Of a DNA stretch of 64,000 nt, positions 41,702 through 50,878 are shown piece after piece. Both the position numbers and the translations under genes were made by a program. The notes beneath the pieces were generated by a model, which worked only from the letters and a program-made list of their open reading frames with translations, was not told the origin of the DNA and ran no database searches. The DNA comes from Thalassospira xianhensis MCCC 1A02616 (GTDB taxonomy: Bacteria > Pseudomonadota > Alphaproteobacteria > Rhodospirillales > Thalassospiraceae). Numbering within the stretch: position 1 is the first letter of the stretch; the number at the start of each line of letters is the position of its first letter. Where the stretch lies: assembly GCF_003326475.1 (NCBI RefSeq), contig NZ_JPWA01000023.1, positions 1-64,000 on the forward strand, written 5' to 3'.

Positions 41702-43417
41702 TTACGGCGCAATCGTCACCTCGACCAGCGCATGGGTGCGGTTGGTGTCGATATGCGCAATCGCACGGCGCAGGATTTCCGGCAAATCGGCTGCCCGTTC
41801 GGCCTTCGCCGTCCAGGCACGGCTGGCTTCCGCGACCTTGGTGAAATCGGGGCTGGGTTTAAGGCCGGTCAATGGCATCTGGTTGGTTTTCGCGGCATAA
41901 CCGTCGGGATACATCCCGGTCACCGACTGACGCACCGCCCCCCATTCATTATTGTTCAGAACAAGGATCAGGATCGGAAGCTCCAGCGCCTCGGCAATCT
42001 GATGGCATGCCGTCGGATTGGCAAACATGTAGGATCCGTCCCCCATGGTGGCGACCACAAGCTTATCCTTATCCGCCAACTGATAGCCCATCGATGCCGG
42101 GAAGGACCAGCCAAGCCCGCCGGAATGCGGTTCCTGATACCAGCTACCATGTTCCGAAAGCGAAAGTGGCTCCAGCGGGCAGCCAAGCTCCGAAAACACC
42201 GTTGCCGATCGCCCGACAATCGCCTCCGACAGGCAGCGCGAAACATAGGCCTTGCTCATCGGATCAACCGATCCGGCATCGGCCACCGCAAGCGCCTTCT
42301 TGCGCGTGCCCGCATTGATCGCCGCGACCTTTTCGCGCCGGTCCGCGCACATTTCGCGATGATCCCCATGATGGCGATCCAGCGCATCGGCCAATGCCAT
42401 GATCACATCGCCGGTTTCCCCGGTCAGCGATAGGTCGGCGGCAAAATTGCGCCCCGGAAAACGCGAATAAAGCGGGTTCTGCCCGATCTGGATCACCTTG
42501 CAATCGGGGCGGAGCGTATGAATATCGGGCGACCACGGGGCAAGGCAATCAATCACCAGAACTGCGTCGGCATTTTTAAGCCACGGTGCCGGGTCCATCC
42601 CCGCCATCATCGGATGATCGGTGCCAAGGGCAAGCTGGATCGCCCAATATTGCACCACCGGAATGCCCCACTGATCCACCAGTGACGACAGGCGATCAAA
42701 TGCCTCCGCCGTGCCCGTACCGCGCTGGGCAATGATCACCGGGTTCTTGGCATTGGCAAGAATGCGTGCTGCGTCCTCAAGGCTTTCCTTCGGTGGCATC
42801 ACCCGAACCGGCTGCATGCGAAGCGGCGCGTCAATCGCATCCCCTGGGCAGGGTTCGCACAAAACCTCGCGCGGCAGGGAAACATAAACCGGCCCCTTGG
42901 GCACGGACGACGCAATCGCATAGGCCCGGTCAACCACATCGGGCACCTGTTCGGGGAATTTAAGTTCATATTCCCATTTCGATGCCTCGCGCACCATCGC
43001 CGCCTGATCGCGCATTTCCTGGCCCCAGCCAATGGGAACCGTGCGCGCGCCAAGCCGCCCCTGTTCCATAACCGGGGTGCGTCCCGACATCAGGATCACC
43101 GGCACATGCTCCGTCGCGGCATTGATCGCGCCAATCGCACAATTGGCCAACCCGACATTGGTATGCGCCATCACCGCCTGCGTTTTGCCGGTAGCAAGGT
43201 AATAGCCATGCGCCATGCCCATCGCGGCGTTTTCGTGCGGCATGACAAGCGCGTTGGGAAGCTCGATATCCTTGGCATTGGCTTCGGCCAGCCCTTCGAT
43301 GATCGGCGGAAAATCCGTACCCGAATTGGCAAAGATATAGTCCACCCCGATCGCTTTCATCCGCGCCAGAACGGCCCCGCCTGCGGTGAGCGTGATGTGC
43401 GCCTTGTCATTTTTCAT
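41702..43417 (-). CDS. Thiamine-diphosphate enzyme (acetolactate synthase/decarboxylase-like)
   Basis: 571 residues with the three TPP-enzyme domains: pyrimidine-binding (~10-180, with the catalytic Glu likely in PHENAAMGMAHGY), central (~200-340) and TPP-binding (~380-560). The thiamine diphosphate/Mg motif is ATMGDGSYMFANP followed by NNNEWGA. It resembles IlvB-like proteins annotated as TPP-requiring proteins, including benzoylformate- and phenylpyruvate-type decarboxylases. No small subunit is present, so it is not a biosynthetic acetolactate synthase. It diverges from an IclR regulator. The substrate is unknown. Confidence 0.85.
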   Translation of the reverse strand: MKNDKAHITLTAGGAVLARMKAIGVDYIFANSGTDFPPIIEGLAEANAKDIELPNALVMPHENAAMGMAHGYYLATGKTQAVMAHTNVGLANCAIGAINAATEHVPVILMSGRTPVMEQGRLGARTVPIGWGQEMRDQAAMVREASKWEYELKFPEQVPDVVDRAYAIASSVPKGPVYVSLPREVLCEPCPGDAIDAPLRMQPVRVMPPKESLEDAARILANAKNPVIIAQRGTGTAEAFDRLSSLVDQWGIPVVQYWAIQLALGTDHPMMAGMDPAPWLKNADAVLVIDCLAPWSPDIHTLRPDCKVIQIGQNPLYSRFPGRNFAADLSLTGETGDVIMALADALDRHHGDHREMCADRREKVAAINAGTRKKALAVADAGSVDPMSKAYVSRCLSEAIVGRSATVFSELGCPLEPLSLSEHGSWYQEPHSGGLGWSFPASMGYQLADKDKLVVATMGDGSYMFANPTACHQIAEALELPILILVLNNNEWGAVRQSVTGMYPDGYAAKTNQMPLTGLKPSPDFTKVAEASRAWTAKAERAADLPEILRRAIAHIDTNRTHALVEVTIAP

Positions 43418-43437
43418 TTGACGTTCCTGCTATATTT

Positions 43438-43466
43438 CTATATTTGAAATTTGATTTATAATATAG
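43438..43466. promoter_or_regulatory. Inverted repeat between TPP-enzyme and IclR genes
   Basis: CTATATT (43438-43444), 15 bases, AATATAG (43460-43466) in a very A+T-rich promoter region. It could be the IclR operator. Confidence 0.4.
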
Positions 43467-43554
43467 TTTATTCTTGAAATCGGGCATGCGTCAAGGCACC
43501 GCGATGCAAAATCACGCGCGTGCGGCACAAAACCACCAGACCAAAGGAAACAGG

Positions 43555-44316
43555 ATGCCAAGCCAGCTTAACGGATCGGTGCTCAAGGCGTTTCGCATCC
43601 TCGAACTGTTTGCCGAGGGACGAACAGAACTGACCGCAAGCGACACGGCGGCCGCCCTTGGCATCAACACCATCACCGCCCACCGGTTCCTGCATACGCT
43701 TGAGCACGCCGGTGCGCTGCGCATGGTTGCGCGCGGGGTGTTCCGGCTGGGCTATGTCTTTGCCGATCTGGGGGATCGCGTGCTGCGTGATGGCAGCCTG
43801 CCCAATCTGATCCAGCCGGTGCTGGACGATCTGGCCCGTAATGTCGGCGAGGCCTGCATGGCCACCGAATTTGATCGCGACATGGCGGTCTGCATCGCCA
43901 AGGCCCTGCCGGATCGTTCGCTTTATGTCGATATCCGCATCGGATCGCGCCTTGATGCCTTTTGCACGGCACATGGCAAATTGTGGCTGGCTTTCATGGC
44001 GCCTGATCAACAGGACCGCTATTTCGATGGCATCCGCCTGACCGGTATGACGGATCGCACCATCACCGATCTGCCCGCACTCAAATCCGAACTGCGCACC
44101 ATCCGCGAACAGGGCTTTTCAACAAATAACGGCGAACGCGAAAGCGACATTTACGCCATCGCCGTCCCGATCCTGACCCAGCATGGCCGCATGGTTTCCG
44201 CCCTTTCGGTATTCGGCGCATCGCCGACCCTGATCGAACAGAAACGCGATACGCTACTCGCCGCCCTCCGCGACGCCGCCGAAAATGGCACACGCGCCCT
44301 TTACGGGCATTTCTGA
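43555..44316 (+). CDS. IclR-family regulator
   Basis: 253 residues from ATG 43555 behind AAAGGAAACAGG; the frame extends upstream to 43474 without support. An N-terminal winged helix (VLKAFRILELFAEG, LGINTITAHRFLHTLEHAGAL) precedes the IclR effector domain with VGEACMATEFDRDMAVCIAK and the late YAIAVPILTQHGRMVSALSVFG. IclR proteins usually control the divergent catabolic gene, here the TPP enzyme. Confidence 0.9.
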   Translation: MPSQLNGSVLKAFRILELFAEGRTELTASDTAAALGINTITAHRFLHTLEHAGALRMVARGVFRLGYVFADLGDRVLRDGSLPNLIQPVLDDLARNVGEACMATEFDRDMAVCIAKALPDRSLYVDIRIGSRLDAFCTAHGKLWLAFMAPDQQDRYFDGIRLTGMTDRTITDLPALKSELRTIREQGFSTNNGERESDIYAIAVPILTQHGRMVSALSVFGASPTLIEQKRDTLLAALRDAAENGTRALYGHF

Positions 44317-44322
44317 CCGGTC

Positions 44323-45291
44323 TCAGGCCACCCGTGTTTCGCGCTCCGTCCGGGGACTTCGGATCGTGCCCGGTGATTTGCCGGTCGTGCGTTTGAACGC
44401 CCGGCTGAATGCCGCCTGCGAGCCATAGCCAAGCCGTTCGGCCACCACATCAATCGACATGCGATCACGTGTGATCCACTGGCTGGCAAGCCGCATGCGA
44501 AGTTCGGTGACATAACGAAGCGGCGTTACCCCGGTGACTTCAAGGAACCGTTCGGCAAAGACCGACCGCGAACTGCCCATTTCCGATGCCATCGCCTCGA
44601 CGGTCCAGTTGCGGCCCGGATCGCGATGGATGGCGGCAATCACACGCCCCATGCGCGGGTCGCGCAATGCCTCGACCCAACCTTGCGCATCACCGCATCC
44701 ACATTCGACCCAGTCGCGCACGATCGATGCCGACACCACATCGGCAAGCCGCGTCAGGATGCCGGCAAAACCGGCGCGCTCGGTCGAAACCTCGCGCGCC
44801 ATGGCTTCCAGCACCGGTAAAAGTTCGGGGTTTCGATCAATAAGGGTTCCGACCTGCATGACTTCCGGCATCATGCTGACCAGCGGATGCATCCCGCCAA
44901 GGTCAAATTCCATGCAGCCGCTGAAAATAAGCGTATCGGTGCTGCGGCACTGCTCCGCCTTGCAGGCATGAATGTCATCCACCCGGCGACAGATCGTCGT
45001 GACACTGTAATCGGTCACGTCAAGGCACGGGATGGACGGGTCCGAGAGCAGCGCATGAATGCCGCCACGCGGCAAAAGCACCGCATCACCGGCCTCAAGC
45101 GTATGGACAACCCCGCTATCGGTGCGCAGGTAAACCCGCCCGCGCGCGATGAAATGAAACTGTGCGCGCGTCGGGTCATCGCCAAATCGTACGCCAAAGG
45201 GCGGGGAAATCTGGATGCGGTTGTAATGCAGCCCGTCAAGCCGCATGCCGAGCAAAAGCTCGCTGATCAGGTCACTGGAAAGCATCTGCAT
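44323..45291 (-). CDS. AraC-family regulator with cupin_6 sensor
   Basis: 322 residues. N-terminal cupin (GRVYLRTDSGVVHTLEAGDAVLLPRGGIHALL) and C-terminal AraC DNA-binding domain (MASEMGSSRSVFAERFLEVTGVTPLRYVTELRMRLA split over two helix-turn-helices, ending LGYGSQAAFSRAFKRTTGKSP). Genes of this type often sit opposite a DHA1 transporter, as here (134 bp away). It may activate or repress the MFS gene and its own. The stop lies 6 bp from the IclR gene end, convergent. Confidence 0.88.
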   Translation of the reverse strand: MQMLSSDLISELLLGMRLDGLHYNRIQISPPFGVRFGDDPTRAQFHFIARGRVYLRTDSGVVHTLEAGDAVLLPRGGIHALLSDPSIPCLDVTDYSVTTICRRVDDIHACKAEQCRSTDTLIFSGCMEFDLGGMHPLVSMMPEVMQVGTLIDRNPELLPVLEAMAREVSTERAGFAGILTRLADVVSASIVRDWVECGCGDAQGWVEALRDPRMGRVIAAIHRDPGRNWTVEAMASEMGSSRSVFAERFLEVTGVTPLRYVTELRMRLASQWITRDRMSIDVVAERLGYGSQAAFSRAFKRTTGKSPGTIRSPRTERETRVA

Positions 45292-45425
45292 GTCATCAGT
45301 TCCGGGATAATTCGCCCAATTTCGGACGATTGATCAATAATCAAGGAGAAACTGGCATAGCCCGTCCGGCACGTCCACTCTATTCTGATTGCAATGCACA
45401 AACACTCTATCCGAGAGGACATTCG

Positions 45426-46634
45426 ATGACTGAGACAGTAAATAGGCCCACGGCTGCTGCCGCGCAAGGCGCGCCGGCCTGGTGGGCGGTTATTTCCATG
45501 ACATTGGGGGTTTTCGGGCTGGTCACGGCCGAATTCCTGCCCGTAAGCCTGCTGACCCCGATGGCCGATGACCTGCAAATTACCGAAGGCCTCGCTGGTC
45601 AGGCGATGTCAACCACCGCCATTCTGGCCCTGATCACAAGCCTTTTGACCGCAACCGTCACCCGCAGCATTGACCGCCGTTATGTCCTGCTGGGCTTTTC
45701 CGTGCTGCTGACCATCTCCAACATCATGGTCGCCACCGCGCCAAGCTTTGTGGTGCTGCTGGCCGGTCGTGTGCTGCTGGGCATTGCGCTGGGCGGTTTC
45801 TGGACCATGTCGGCCGCCACCGTCATGCGCCTTGTGCCGGAAAAAAGCATTCCGCGCGCGCTCTCCATCCTGTTTAGCGGCGTTTCCGCTGCCACCATCT
45901 TTGCCGCCCCGCTCGGAAGCTATCTTGGCGATGTGATCGGCTGGCGCGATGTGTTCCTGCTCGCCTCCCTGCTCGGCGTTCTAGCCCTCGTCGTACAGTT
46001 CCTGACCCTGCCGAAAATGCCGCCGCGGGGCCGTGCAACGCTGCGCACATTGGTCGAGGTCATCAGCCGCCCGCGCATGAAATTCGGCCTGTTTTCGCTG
46101 GTCCTGATCATTACCGGCCATTTCGCCCTGTTCACCTATGTCCGGCCGTTCCTTGAAAACATCACCGGCGTTGCGACGGCGGGCGTTTCGGGCATTCTGC
46201 TCGGCTTTGGTCTTGCCAATTTCATCGGCACCTATGTCGGCGGTGCGCTGGTTGCGCGGTCGCTGCGCATGACGATTGCCCTGATGCCGATGATCATGGG
46301 GCTGGCCGGGATCGGCATGGTTTCCATCCAGGGCGCGATTGTCCCGACCACCGTTCTTGTCGCGATCTGGGGCATGGCCTTTGGCGGCGTTCCGGTCGCA
46401 TGGTCAACCTGGATCACGCGCACCGTCCCGGATGAGGCCGAAAGCGGCGGCGGCCTTCTGGTCGCCGGGTTCCAGCTTGCGATTGCGACGGGCTCTGGCG
46501 TTGGCGGCCTTCTGTTTGACGCCAGCGGCGCGCTTGGCGTGTTTACCATCGCCGGCATGTTGCTGGTGGGCGCATCGATCATCGTTACACTGGGTCTGCG
46601 GACCAGCCCTGTTCCCGCAACCGAACAGGCTTAA
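45426..46634 (+). CDS. MFS transporter, DHA1 type (AraJ/NepI-like)
   Basis: 402 residues from ATG 45426, which follows GAGAGGAC; earlier in-frame codons are not family-like. Twelve hydrophobic helices. The N-terminal GVFGLVTAEFLPVSLLTPMADDL is typical of sugar-efflux and purine-ribonucleoside exporters (AraJ, NepI, YdhP), and motif A is degenerate as in that group. It lies opposite the cupin_6 AraC gene and ends in a good terminator. The substrate is unknown. Confidence 0.88.
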   Translation: MTETVNRPTAAAAQGAPAWWAVISMTLGVFGLVTAEFLPVSLLTPMADDLQITEGLAGQAMSTTAILALITSLLTATVTRSIDRRYVLLGFSVLLTISNIMVATAPSFVVLLAGRVLLGIALGGFWTMSAATVMRLVPEKSIPRALSILFSGVSAATIFAAPLGSYLGDVIGWRDVFLLASLLGVLALVVQFLTLPKMPPRGRATLRTLVEVISRPRMKFGLFSLVLIITGHFALFTYVRPFLENITGVATAGVSGILLGFGLANFIGTYVGGALVARSLRMTIALMPMIMGLAGIGMVSIQGAIVPTTVLVAIWGMAFGGVPVAWSTWITRTVPDEAESGGGLLVAGFQLAIATGSGVGGLLFDASGALGVFTIAGMLLVGASIIVTLGLRTSPVPATEQA

Positions 46635-46682
46635 GCATCGCCCCACCCCCACCCTGATGCTTGATCAGGCGGGCCCAGTGCA

Positions 46683-46713
46683 CCCCGGCAGTTCCCCTGA
46701 CTGCCGGGGTTTT
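46683..46713 (+). terminator. Terminator of the MFS gene
   Basis: CCCCGGCAG (46683-46691) and CTGCCGGGG (46701-46709) then TTTTCTTT. Confidence 0.85.
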
Positions 46714-46855
46714 CTTTATGCAGTCCCCATCACGCTGCCTTCAACCAATCAAATAAATGCACGCGGAAGTTAATATGCATCAGCTCCGTTCCACCTGAAC
46801 TAGTTTAAGAATCACCGTGTTATCAACAATCCCCGATAACGCAAAGGAGTCTGAC

Positions 46856-47650
46856 ATGTTGTGGAATGGATCGAAGATCATTGGCTACGCCATCTCGGCA
46901 AGTGACGGCAAAATCGGCAAGATCAGCGACTTTTTCTTCGATGACACCAACTGGCTCGTCCGGTGGCTGGTTGTCGATACCGGCAATTGGCTCTCCAGTC
47001 GCAAGGTTCTGCTGCCGACATCGGCGATGGACCACCTCGATACCGACAAAGAGGAATGCTCCATAAAACTGACAAAAAAGCAGATCGAGGAAAGCCCGAA
47101 GGTAGACACGGACAAGCCCGTGTCGCGACAGATGGAAACCGACGTTTACGGTTACTACGGATACAGCCCGTATTGGAATAGCGGCTATGGCATGACCGGC
47201 GGTGCGGGCATGGCCGGTGGTTACGGTTACCTGGGCGGAATGGGCGGCGCGATGCCGGTTTCATCCGCCTCAAAACAGCGCGAGGAGGAAATGATCCTTG
47301 CCCGCAAAAACAGCGGTGACGTGCATCTGCGCAGCGTCGAAGAGGTCACCGGCTATCACATCAATGCCACGGACGGCGAGATCGGTCACGTCGAGGACAT
47401 GATCATCCAGGATGCTGATTGGGGCATTCATTACCTCGTCATCGATACAAAAAACTGGTGGACCGGCAAGAAGGTGCTGATCTCCCCGCGCTCGGTAAAG
47501 GACATCAATTCGGAGGACGAACTGGTGAACATCAGCGTCAATCGCCAGAAGGTAAAAGACCGTGAGGCCTACGACGCCTCTGAAATGATTGACCCGGCCT
47601 TTGAAGAAAAATTCCGCGCCCATTACGGCATCACGTCGGTCGCGGCCTGA
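46856..47650 (+). CDS. Double PRC-barrel protein
   Basis: 264 residues from ATG 46856 (AAAGGAG eight bases before). Two PRC-barrel units: residues ~5-75 (GSKIIGYAISASDGKIGKIS, WLVVDTGNW, RKVLLP) and ~165-235 (VTGYHINATDGEIGHVEDM, YLVIDTKNWWTGKKVLISP). Between them lies a Gly/Tyr-rich linker (YGYYGYSPYWNSGYGMTGG). PRC-barrel proteins act in photosystem assembly, RNA processing and stress envelopes; a role for this two-barrel form is unknown. It opens a four-gene run of stress-type proteins. Confidence 0.85.
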   Translation: MLWNGSKIIGYAISASDGKIGKISDFFFDDTNWLVRWLVVDTGNWLSSRKVLLPTSAMDHLDTDKEECSIKLTKKQIEESPKVDTDKPVSRQMETDVYGYYGYSPYWNSGYGMTGGAGMAGGYGYLGGMGGAMPVSSASKQREEEMILARKNSGDVHLRSVEEVTGYHINATDGEIGHVEDMIIQDADWGIHYLVIDTKNWWTGKKVLISPRSVKDINSEDELVNISVNRQKVKDREAYDASEMIDPAFEEKFRAHYGITSVAA

Positions 47651-47812
47651 TCGCGCTGCGGTGTGTTATTCGCCGATCATTGGCACGCTAACGGACTGGG
47701 CTTGCCGGAACTCGGTCTAAAACATGCCGCAGGCTCACCAGGGTTTCAGACAACGGACGTCTCGGTCCGTGATGCCGCGAAGGTCATCCGTTTTCAAAGG
47801 GAATTTCAGGTA

Positions 47813-47983
47813 ATGAGAACAATCATATTCATCGTTTTGGTGCTCCTGCTTATCGGCGGCGGTGGTGGATATTACGGCTACAGCACATATGGCGGCGTTG
47901 GACTGGGCGGTGTTCTTGGCTTGATCCTGACGATCTTCATCGTGTTCTGGCTTATCCGTGCCTTCCAGGGCCGCGCCGTGTGA
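47813..47983 (+). CDS. DUF3309-family small membrane protein
   Basis: 56 residues beginning MRTIIFIVLVLLLIGGGG, then YYGYSTYGGVGLGGVLGLILTIFIVFWLI: the DUF3309 plan of two hydrophobic segments flanking a glycine/tyrosine turn. The start at 47813 follows AAAGGGAATTTCAGG; a longer frame from 47663 is unlikely. It lies 162 bp after the PRC gene. Function unknown; members are stress-induced in alphaproteobacteria. Confidence 0.8.
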   Translation: MRTIIFIVLVLLLIGGGGGYYGYSTYGGVGLGGVLGLILTIFIVFWLIRAFQGRAV

Positions 47984-48019
47984 CCCTAAGAACCTCTCTC
48001 ATTCAGAAGGACTGCCAAC

Positions 48020-48586
48020 ATGACAATCATCCGAAAAATACTAATTGCGCTCGTCCTCACGGGGGCGACCGCCCTTCCAATCTCGATCGCCACGGCCCCT
48101 GTCGCACATGCGGCTTCGGTCGAGGAACTCAACACTTTATCAAACCAGTCCCTGCAAAAGCTCTATGGCACCCACCCGGTCGCCAAGCAGCTTTCCAAGG
48201 AAGCCAAAGCCATCCTGATATTCCCGCGCATTATCAAGGCGGGTCTGGTCTTTGGCGGTGCCTATGGCGAGGGCGCCCTTCTTGAGGACGGCAAGTTCGA
48301 CAAGTATTACAACTCCGTTTCGGCCTCCTGGGGCCTTCAGGCCGGCGCGCAATCCTTTGGCTATGCCGTGTTTCTGATGACCGACAAGGCGATAGACTAT
48401 CTCGATAAATCCAACGGCTGGGAAATCGGCGTTGGGCCGACCGTGGTCGTGATGGACGAAGGTGCCGCCAAGAACCTGTCCACATCAACCCTAAAGGATG
48501 ATGCCTATGCCTTCATCTTCGATCAGGAAGGCCTGATGCTCAGCGTCAGCATCGAAGGCACCAAGATTTCCCGCATCAAGCAATAA
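48020..48586 (+). CDS. SYLF-domain (YSC84-like) lipid-binding protein
   Basis: 188 residues with a signal peptide (cut near VAHAASVE). The SYLF pattern is clear: AKAILIFPRIIKAGLVFGGAYGEGALL, WGLQAGAQSFGYAVFLMTD and the end region EGLMLSVSIEGTKISRI. SYLF domains bind phosphoinositides in eukaryotes; in bacteria they are periplasmic and found with stress genes. It lies 36 bp after the DUF3309 gene, probably in one operon. Confidence 0.88.
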   Translation: MTIIRKILIALVLTGATALPISIATAPVAHAASVEELNTLSNQSLQKLYGTHPVAKQLSKEAKAILIFPRIIKAGLVFGGAYGEGALLEDGKFDKYYNSVSASWGLQAGAQSFGYAVFLMTDKAIDYLDKSNGWEIGVGPTVVVMDEGAAKNLSTSTLKDDAYAFIFDQEGLMLSVSIEGTKISRIKQ

Positions 48587-48625
48587 ACCCGCCAAAAAAC
48601 GCAAGGATGAGCAAGGGAATTCGTC

Positions 48626-48973
48626 ATGCAAATTCAGGTCAATACCGACAATAACATAGCGGGCGGAGAAGAACTCTCCGCCCACGTTTCAGCCCGGATC
48701 TACAACCATCTGGATCGCTACAGCCGACACATCACCCGCATTGAAGTCCACCTTTCCGATGCAGATGGCGACAAGTCCGGCAGGTCCGACAAGCATTGCC
48801 TCATCGAAGCCCGCCTGGAAGGACGTCAACCCGAAGTGGTCAGCGAACAGGCCGCAACGCTTGAAGGCGCATATTCTGGCGCGGCCAGGAAGATGCAGCA
48901 CGCTCTGGCGACAACCCTGGGCAAGCTTGACCATGCCAAGGGTGCCGAAACCATACGCACCGGCGAAATGTAA
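48626..48973 (+). CDS. HPF/RaiA-family ribosome protein, short
   Basis: 115 residues with the HPF/YfiA fold: MQIQVNTDNNIAGGEELSAH, HLDRYSRHITRIEVHLSDAD, then CLIEARLEGRQPEVVSE and the basic end. It binds between ribosomal subunits in stationary or stress phase. The first strand lacks several of the basic residues seen in true HPF, and no long C-terminal tail is present, so it is a divergent short form. It is the last gene of the PRC-DUF3309-SYLF group. Confidence 0.8.
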   Translation: MQIQVNTDNNIAGGEELSAHVSARIYNHLDRYSRHITRIEVHLSDADGDKSGRSDKHCLIEARLEGRQPEVVSEQAATLEGAYSGAARKMQHALATTLGKLDHAKGAETIRTGEM

Positions 48974-49015
48974 CATTGCGCGATGACTTTGGTCTTCCGG
49001 TCTTGCCATGGCAAA

Positions 49016-49052
49016 GTCTGGGTCTGGGTCTGGGTCTGGGTCTGAGTCTGGG
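49016..49052. repeat. Hexanucleotide microsatellite
   Basis: About six copies of GTCTGG (one as GTCTGA) in the non-coding gap between the HPF gene and the convergent AraC gene. Such perfect tandems change length easily. Confidence 0.8.
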
Positions 49053-49076
49053 GCTGGATCAGGCTTGCCGCCACCA

Positions 49077-49970
49077 TTACCCGCCCGTTTTTCCGTTTGA
49101 TTTTCGAAGTCGTGCAATATCGCGCGAAGGCGGCAAACCGAAGAACCGTGCATATTCCCGGCTAAACTGCGTCACGCTTTCATAACCCACGCCAAAAGAA
49201 ACACTGGTGGCGTTGCCCGCGCCGGAAACAAGCATGGACCGCGCCTGAAGAAGCCGCATGCGTTTTTGGTACTGAAGCGGACTTAACGCCGTAACCGCCT
49301 TGAAATGCCGATGAAATGCCGACACGCTCATGGCGGCCATTCCGGCCAAAGAATCAATGCTCAGTCGCTCGGCGAAATTTTCCCGTATCCATTGGATGGT
49401 CACGGCAATACGTGACAGGGCCGTATCAGGCATTGCAATATCGCGCAGCATCCAGCCAAGCGGCCCCTGCAAGACCCGAAACAGAATTTCCCGCTCATAT
49501 GCCGGCGCAAGTGCCGCAATCTCGTCAGGTTTGTCCATCAACCGCAACATGCGAAGCCAGGCATCCAACAATTCCGTCGTAACCGGTGCCACCGAAAAGC
49601 CGGAACGATCAACCCCGCCATTGGCAGGAACAGGCAAGTCAGCAAGAAAATCCGCCACAACCGGCGGCGACAATGTCAGACTGACCGCCAAATAAGGTGT
49701 CCCCTCTTCTGATGGATGCACCGAACCGACCGCAGGCAAATCAACCGACATCACGAAATAGGTGGCAGGATCATAGTGATAGGTCCGATCCCCGACCGTC
49801 ATCGTTTTTGAACCGCGCAAAATAAGGTTCACCATCGGCTCATAGACAGCCGAAAGATGATGTTCCGGTATTTCGCCCTGCACCATGGCAACCCGGGGAA
49901 TACCCGTTTCGGTTTTCCGGTTTTCCGCACGACTGGCAAGATGTCTGAGTTCTGCAAGCTGCTTTTCCAT
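49077..49970 (-). CDS. AraC-family regulator with AraC_N domain
   Basis: 297 residues. The N-terminal AraC_N (PF06719-like) part shows LRGSKTMTVGDRTYHYDPATYFVMSVDLPA and ends near residue 160; the C-terminal helix-turn-helix pair ends with VSFGVGYESVTQFSREYARFFGLPPSRD. Regulators of this type usually face an SDR or oxidoreductase gene that they control, as here (140 bp to the SDR start). Confidence 0.88.
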   Translation of the reverse strand: MEKQLAELRHLASRAENRKTETGIPRVAMVQGEIPEHHLSAVYEPMVNLILRGSKTMTVGDRTYHYDPATYFVMSVDLPAVGSVHPSEEGTPYLAVSLTLSPPVVADFLADLPVPANGGVDRSGFSVAPVTTELLDAWLRMLRLMDKPDEIAALAPAYEREILFRVLQGPLGWMLRDIAMPDTALSRIAVTIQWIRENFAERLSIDSLAGMAAMSVSAFHRHFKAVTALSPLQYQKRMRLLQARSMLVSGAGNATSVSFGVGYESVTQFSREYARFFGLPPSRDIARLRKSNGKTGG

Positions 49971-50110
49971 GGCCGGACTTTAGTCACAAGGAAGAACCGC
50001 GAACAAGACAAAAGCAGAAATAGGCAAGTTCCAGACAGGAACGGGTGAGCAGGCACAGCGGCTCCGTCATATGTTGTCTCCATCAGTCAACACAACAAAA
50101 AGAGCCAACC

Positions 50111-50854
50111 ATGAAAATCGTCATCATCACCGGTGGAAGCCGCGGGATCGGGGCTGCAACCGCAACCGCCTGCGCAATGGCCGGACTGGGCGTCATTCTG
50201 ACCTACAATACCAACCCGCAAAAGGCTCAGGCCGTGGTGGATCATATCGTTGAAAAAGGCGGCAACGCCATCGCCCTGCCGCTTGATGTCTCCCAAAGCC
50301 TCACCTTTCCGGCCTTCCGTGACGCTGTCTCAAATGCGCTGGCGTCACATTGGGATCGCACTGATTTCGATTATCTGGTCAATAATGCCGGTTACGGTCT
50401 TTATAATCTGATGGAGACCGTAACCGAAGAACAGTTCGATGGCCTGTTTAAGGTTCATCTGAAGGGGCCGTTCTTCCTGACCCAAACCCTGCTCCCGCTG
50501 ATGGCGGATGGCGGGCATATCATCAATGTCACCAGTGCCACATCGCGCGTCGCCACCGCTGGCGTTGCCCCCTATGCGAGTTTCAAGGCCGCTCTTGAAA
50601 CCCTGACCCGCTATCAGGCGAAAGAATTTGGCAACCGGTCCATTCGCGCAAATGCCATTGCCCCCGGCCCGATCCGCACAGAATTGGGCGGCGGTCTGAA
50701 CGAAGAATTCGAAACCCTGCTTGCCGGGCAAACATCTCTGGGCCGCGTCGGCGAACCCGAAGACGTCGGCGAAGCCATCGCAAGCCTGCTTTCGACGCAT
50801 AACCGCTGGGTCAATGCACAGACCATCGAAATCAGCGGCGGCTACATGATCTGA
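50111..50854 (+). CDS. Short-chain dehydrogenase/reductase
   Basis: 247 residues of the classical SDR family: cofactor loop TGGSRGIGAAT, NNAGYG, catalytic Ser in NVTSATSRVAT and YxxxK in PYASFKAALETLTRY (Tyr replaced pattern: Y-A-S-F-K). The start ATG 50111 begins with the first beta strand. It opens a run of four co-directed genes (SDR, VOC, saccharopine-dehydrogenase-like, VOC). The substrate is unknown, perhaps a quinone or aldehyde. Confidence 0.88.
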   Translation: MKIVIITGGSRGIGAATATACAMAGLGVILTYNTNPQKAQAVVDHIVEKGGNAIALPLDVSQSLTFPAFRDAVSNALASHWDRTDFDYLVNNAGYGLYNLMETVTEEQFDGLFKVHLKGPFFLTQTLLPLMADGGHIINVTSATSRVATAGVAPYASFKAALETLTRYQAKEFGNRSIRANAIAPGPIRTELGGGLNEEFETLLAGQTSLGRVGEPEDVGEAIASLLSTHNRWVNAQTIEISGGYMI

Positions 50855-50878
50855 TCACCGTCAAGGATATCAATAGAC

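Noticed and set aside
46741-46855. EcfG-type general stress promoter before the PRC-barrel gene
   Set aside because: The best match (TGAAC then CGTG) has weak boxes and wrong spacing for GGAAC-N16-CGTT.
47751-47770. Hairpin ACGGAC/GTCCGT before the DUF3309 gene
   Set aside because: Only six pairs and no T run; too weak to call a terminator or attenuator.
49016-49052. CRISPR-like array
   Set aside because: The units are six bases long without spacers, so it is a microsatellite.
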